DNA from: Streptomyces anulatus
GTDB taxonomy: Bacteria > Actinomycetota > Actinomycetes > Streptomycetales > Streptomycetaceae
NCBI RefSeq assembly: GCF_000721175.1
Contig: NZ_JOEZ01000016.1
Coordinates: 1-64,000, forward strand
Direction of reading: 5' to 3'
Length of the DNA: 64,000 nt
Part shown: piece after piece, positions 61,431 through 64,000 of the stretch
How positions within the stretch are numbered: position 1 is the first letter of the stretch
Layout of the letters: each line of letters opens with the position of its first letter
Notes under the pieces: model-generated
What the model was told of the DNA's origin: nothing
Databases searched by the model: none
The model's input: only the letters and a program-made list of their open reading frames with translations
Program-made: the position numbers and the translations under genes

Positions 61431-62446
61431 CCGCCGCACTGAAGGCCGGGCTGATCGGCCTCGGCTCCATGGGCCGCCACCACGCCCGCGTCCTCGCGAG
61501 CCTGGAGGGCGTCGAACTGGTCGGCGTCGTCGACCCGATGGGCGACAAGAACGGCTGGGCCCAGGGCGCCCCCGTCCTGTCCACCGTCGAGGAGCTCATC
61601 GCCCTCGGCGTCGACTACGCCGTCGTCGCCTGCCCCACCGGCCTGCACGAGGAGGTCGGCCTCCAGCTCGCCGACGCCGGCGTCTGCGCCCTGGTGGAGA
61701 AGCCGCTCGCGGACACCGTCGAGGGCGCACGCCGCCTCGTCGACGCCTTCGAGTCGCGCGGCCTGGTGGCCGGCGTAGGCCACATCGAACGCTGCAACCC
61801 GGCCCTGCTCTCGCTCCGCGCCCGCCTGGAGGCCGGCGAGCTGGGCGACGTCTACCAGGTCGTCACCCGCCGTCAGGGCCCCTTCCCGCACCGGATCGCC
61901 GACGTCGGCGTGGTCAAGGACCTGGCCACCCACGACATCGACCTGACGGGCTGGGTCACCGGCCAGGCGTACGCCTCGATCGCCGCGCACACCGTCTCCA
62001 AGTCGGGCCGCCCGCACGAGGACATGGTCTCCGCCGTGGGCCAGCTGTCCGACGGCACGATGGTCAACCACCTGGTCAACTGGCTGAGCCCGCTCAAGGA
62101 GCGGTTCACCTCGGTCACCGGCGAGCGCGGCTGCTTCATCGCCGACACCCTCACCGCCGACCTCACCTTCCACTCCAACGCCGCGGTCACCACCGAGTGG
62201 GAGGCGCTGCGCGCCTTCCGCGGGGTCTCCGAGGGCGACATGATCCGCTACGCCATCCCCAAGCGCGAGCCGCTGCTCGTCGAGCACGAGCTCTTCCGCG
62301 ACGCTGTGCAGGGCAAGCCCGCCGACATCTGCACCCTGCGCCAGGGGCTGCGTACCGTCGAGGTGGCGACATCGCTGCTCGACTCGGCCAACCGTGGCCG
62401 GACCGTCGTATTCGAGACAGGAGAGCCCGCCCGTCATGGCGATTGA
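61427..62446 (+). CDS. Gfo/Idh/MocA-family sugar dehydrogenase (WbpB/WlbA-like)
   Basis: A 339-residue NAD(P)-dependent oxidoreductase. The N-terminal Rossmann fold is GLIGLGSMGRHHARVL (residues 8-23), and CALVEKPLADTVEGARRL carries the family lysine of the EKP motif. HDIDLTGWVTG in the C-terminal domain fits the active-site His/Asp pair. WlbA/WbpB enzymes oxidise the 3-OH of UDP-GlcNAc-uronate, providing the ketone for the adjacent aminotransferase; this pairing is my main reason for the assignment. GTG start at 61427 overlaps the previous stop. The next gene starts 11 nt before its end. Confidence 0.92.
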   Translation: MTAALKAGLIGLGSMGRHHARVLASLEGVELVGVVDPMGDKNGWAQGAPVLSTVEELIALGVDYAVVACPTGLHEEVGLQLADAGVCALVEKPLADTVEGARRLVDAFESRGLVAGVGHIERCNPALLSLRARLEAGELGDVYQVVTRRQGPFPHRIADVGVVKDLATHDIDLTGWVTGQAYASIAAHTVSKSGRPHEDMVSAVGQLSDGTMVNHLVNWLSPLKERFTSVTGERGCFIADTLTADLTFHSNAAVTTEWEALRAFRGVSEGDMIRYAIPKREPLLVEHELFRDAVQGKPADICTLRQGLRTVEVATSLLDSANRGRTVVFETGEPARHGD

Positions 62447-64000
62447 CAGCTCGGCCGCAGGGCCGGAGCACAGTGCCCGGGGAAAGATTGTCATGCTCGT
62501 CGACAACGGCGTCAACGGCGATTCCAGGGTGCAGAAGGAAGCCCGCTCAGCGGCGGAGGCCGGCTGGGACGTGGTGCTCCTGGGCAAGTCGCCCACCAAG
62601 AAAACCCAGACGTGGCGGCTCGGCGACGCCCAGGTCCGCCTGCTACATGTGCCGACGCCCCTGCACCGCCGCCGTCATGAGTACCGCAGGGCCGTGCTGC
62701 GTTCGCCTCTCGCGTATCCGCCCGGTCCGCTCGCGGAGTACCGCAAACAGCGGATGAAGGCCTGGCGCGCCGAGCTGAACGTGCGGAGCGTCGAGGCCAA
62801 GCGCGCGAAGTCGTCGCTGAGTGCCGTGCGTCTGCTGCCGCCGCGTCTGATGGCTAAGGTGCTGAGCAAGTGGGTGCACCTCCGGGCTGGCCGCACCGAG
62901 GCGCTAGCACAGCGTCGCAAGAGCATGGACTCGCCGCTGGACCGTTTCACCACGGCCTTCTGGGTCCGCGCCATGGGCGATCGGGCCTGGCGGCGCCTCG
63001 ACCCGGCCCTGTGGGACTTCGAGCTGGCGTACGGGAAGGTCATCGACCGACTCGCGCCCGACGTGATCCATGCCAACGACTTCCGCATGCTCGGCGTGGC
63101 CGCGCGAGCGAAGCTGCGCGCTGAGGCGAAGGGCCGGCAGGTCAAGCTCCTCTGGGATGTGCACGAGTTCCTCCCCGGTATCAAGCCGTGGAACCCGCAC
63201 CCGCGCTGGCACATCGCGCAGTGCGGGCACGAGCGGGAGTACGCTAAGTACGCCGACGCCGTCACCACCGTCTCCGGCACCCTGGCCGAGATGCTGGTCG
63301 CGCGCCACGGACTGAAGGCGCTGCCGGAGGTGGTGCTCAACGCGCCGGACGCCGAGATCTCGCCGGAGCAGGCCGCGGAGGCGGTGCCTGACCTGCGCGA
63401 ACTGTGCGGCATCGGCCCGAACGTCCCGCTGGCGGTCTACAGCGGTGCCGCGGCGCCGCAGCGCGGCCTCGATATCATGATTGAGGCGCTGCCACAGCTC
63501 CCCGGTACGCACGTGGCCTTCGTTGTCCTGCGGCCCAACTCGGCGTACATGCAGGAGCTGACGGAGCGCGCCGCCGAGCTGGGCGTCACCGAGCGGCTGC
63601 ACATCCTGCCGTATGTGCCGCACTACCAGGTGGTCCCTTTCCTGTCCTCGGCCGACGTGGGCGTCATCCCCATCCACCACTGGCCGAACCACGAGATCGC
63701 CCTGATCACCAAGTTTTTCGAGTACTCCCACGCCCGACTGCCGTTCGTGGTGAGTGACGTCAAGACGATGGGGGAGATGGTCGCCCGGACCGGCCAGGGC
63801 GAGGTGTTCACGGCCGAAGACGTCTCCGACTACGTACGGGCGGTCAAGTCGGTGCTCGCCGACCCCGCGAAGTACCACGCTGCCTACGAACGTGAAGGGC
63901 TGCTGGAGAACTGGACCTGGGAGGCCCAGGCCGAGGTCCTGGACGGTGTGTACACGCGGCTCGTCGGAGGGACGCCGGTGAAGGCGCAGCAGCCGAGCTC
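62436..64000 (+). CDS. GT4-like glycosyltransferase (partial, runs off the right edge)
   Basis: At least 521 residues, open to the end of the window. The N-terminal half has the GT-B pattern MLVDNGVNGDSRVQKEARSAAEAGWDVVLLGKSP near residue 20-50 and a central long helical insertion (about residues 85-170) unusual for the family. The C-terminal half has the donor-binding Rossmann fold: YSGAAAPQRGLDIMIEAL and the VGVIPIHHWPNHEIALITKFFEYSHARLPFVVSD region with the EX7E-like acids. AGGAGAG lies 10 nt before the ATG at 62436, which is inside the dehydrogenase gene. Codon use is less strict (CTA, ATT, TTT, GCT, CGT) than in the core genes. It should add the locus's amino-sugar to a cell-surface or metabolite acceptor. 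Confidence 0.9.
   Translation, partial: MAIDSSAAGPEHSARGKIVMLVDNGVNGDSRVQKEARSAAEAGWDVVLLGKSPTKKTQTWRLGDAQVRLLHVPTPLHRRRHEYRRAVLRSPLAYPPGPLAEYRKQRMKAWRAELNVRSVEAKRAKSSLSAVRLLPPRLMAKVLSKWVHLRAGRTEALAQRRKSMDSPLDRFTTAFWVRAMGDRAWRRLDPALWDFELAYGKVIDRLAPDVIHANDFRMLGVAARAKLRAEAKGRQVKLLWDVHEFLPGIKPWNPHPRWHIAQCGHEREYAKYADAVTTVSGTLAEMLVARHGLKALPEVVLNAPDAEISPEQAAEAVPDLRELCGIGPNVPLAVYSGAAAPQRGLDIMIEALPQLPGTHVAFVVLRPNSAYMQELTERAAELGVTERLHILPYVPHYQVVPFLSSADVGVIPIHHWPNHEIALITKFFEYSHARLPFVVSDVKTMGEMVARTGQGEVFTAEDVSDYVRAVKSVLADPAKYHAAYEREGLLENWTWEAQAEVLDGVYTRLVGGTPVKAQQPS

Noticed and set aside
60312..64000. Antibiotic biosynthetic gene cluster beginning at the right edge
   Set aside because: Only sugar-nucleotide and glycosyltransferase genes are seen, with no synthase, resistance or cluster regulator. 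A cell-surface glycan is simpler until more sequence is read.

Overview
The window reads as a chromosomal core segment of a Streptomyces-type actinomycete. The DNA is very GC-rich, almost every third codon position is G or C, GTG starts are common, and many genes have no leader. The gene set is also the conserved one: clpP1-clpP2-clpX, valS-folC-DUF4233-ndk, mreBCD-PBP2-rodA(sfr), a long RNase E, and sodF with a nickel-type Nur box. From memory this order matches the Streptomyces coelicolor core; I could not run a comparison.

Layout. 0.3-12.5 kb holds short, mostly independent housekeeping or accessory units: aminopeptidase N, a mycothiol-dependent nitroreductase relative, GNAT and VOC proteins, an AzgA-type purine permease, DNA-binding proteins, an XAT/Vat-like acetyltransferase, an MFS exporter divergent from an XRE regulator, an ArsR-DUF2071 pair and sodF. 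12.6-25 kb carries a transketolase coupled to a Dps with a lysine-rich tail, an epoxide hydrolase, a Tat-exported glycerophosphodiesterase, three paralogous amino-acid permeases around bioY, and rpiB. 25-32 kb has a Nei/Fpg glycosylase, a SpoIIE-type phosphatase, a cation/proton antiporter, an HD hydrolase, an acyltransferase, a 64-residue membrane protein and two tRNAs (Gly-TCC, Pro-TGG).

32-37 kb is the proteostasis block: trigger factor, then clpP1-clpP2-clpX, with a ClgR-like box and a 23-codon mini-ORF coupled to clpP1. 37-43 kb is valS, folC, DUF4233 and ndk. 43-50 kb is the elongation/spore-wall block mreB-mreC-mreD-PBP2-RodA, known in Streptomyces to act in spore wall synthesis. 49.8-60 kb holds a CYTH-CHAD protein, a radical-SAM protein, a Trp-rich repeat membrane protein, a DUF2344 protein and a 1417-residue RNase E with nine copies of a basic motif around its catalytic core. 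A strong terminator follows rne. At 60.3 kb a coupled sugar locus starts (DegT-type aminotransferase, Gfo/Idh dehydrogenase, GT4-like glycosyltransferase) and runs off the right edge; it looks like a UDP-amino-uronic-acid/cell-surface glycan pathway lying where rplU-rpmA would be expected.

No CRISPR array, intact insertion sequence, prophage or replication origin was seen. The parts most worth a second look are the radical SAM - Trp-rich repeat protein - DUF2344 - RNase E run, the repeat architecture of RNase E, the glycan locus behind rne, and the recurrent leaderless-start signature.
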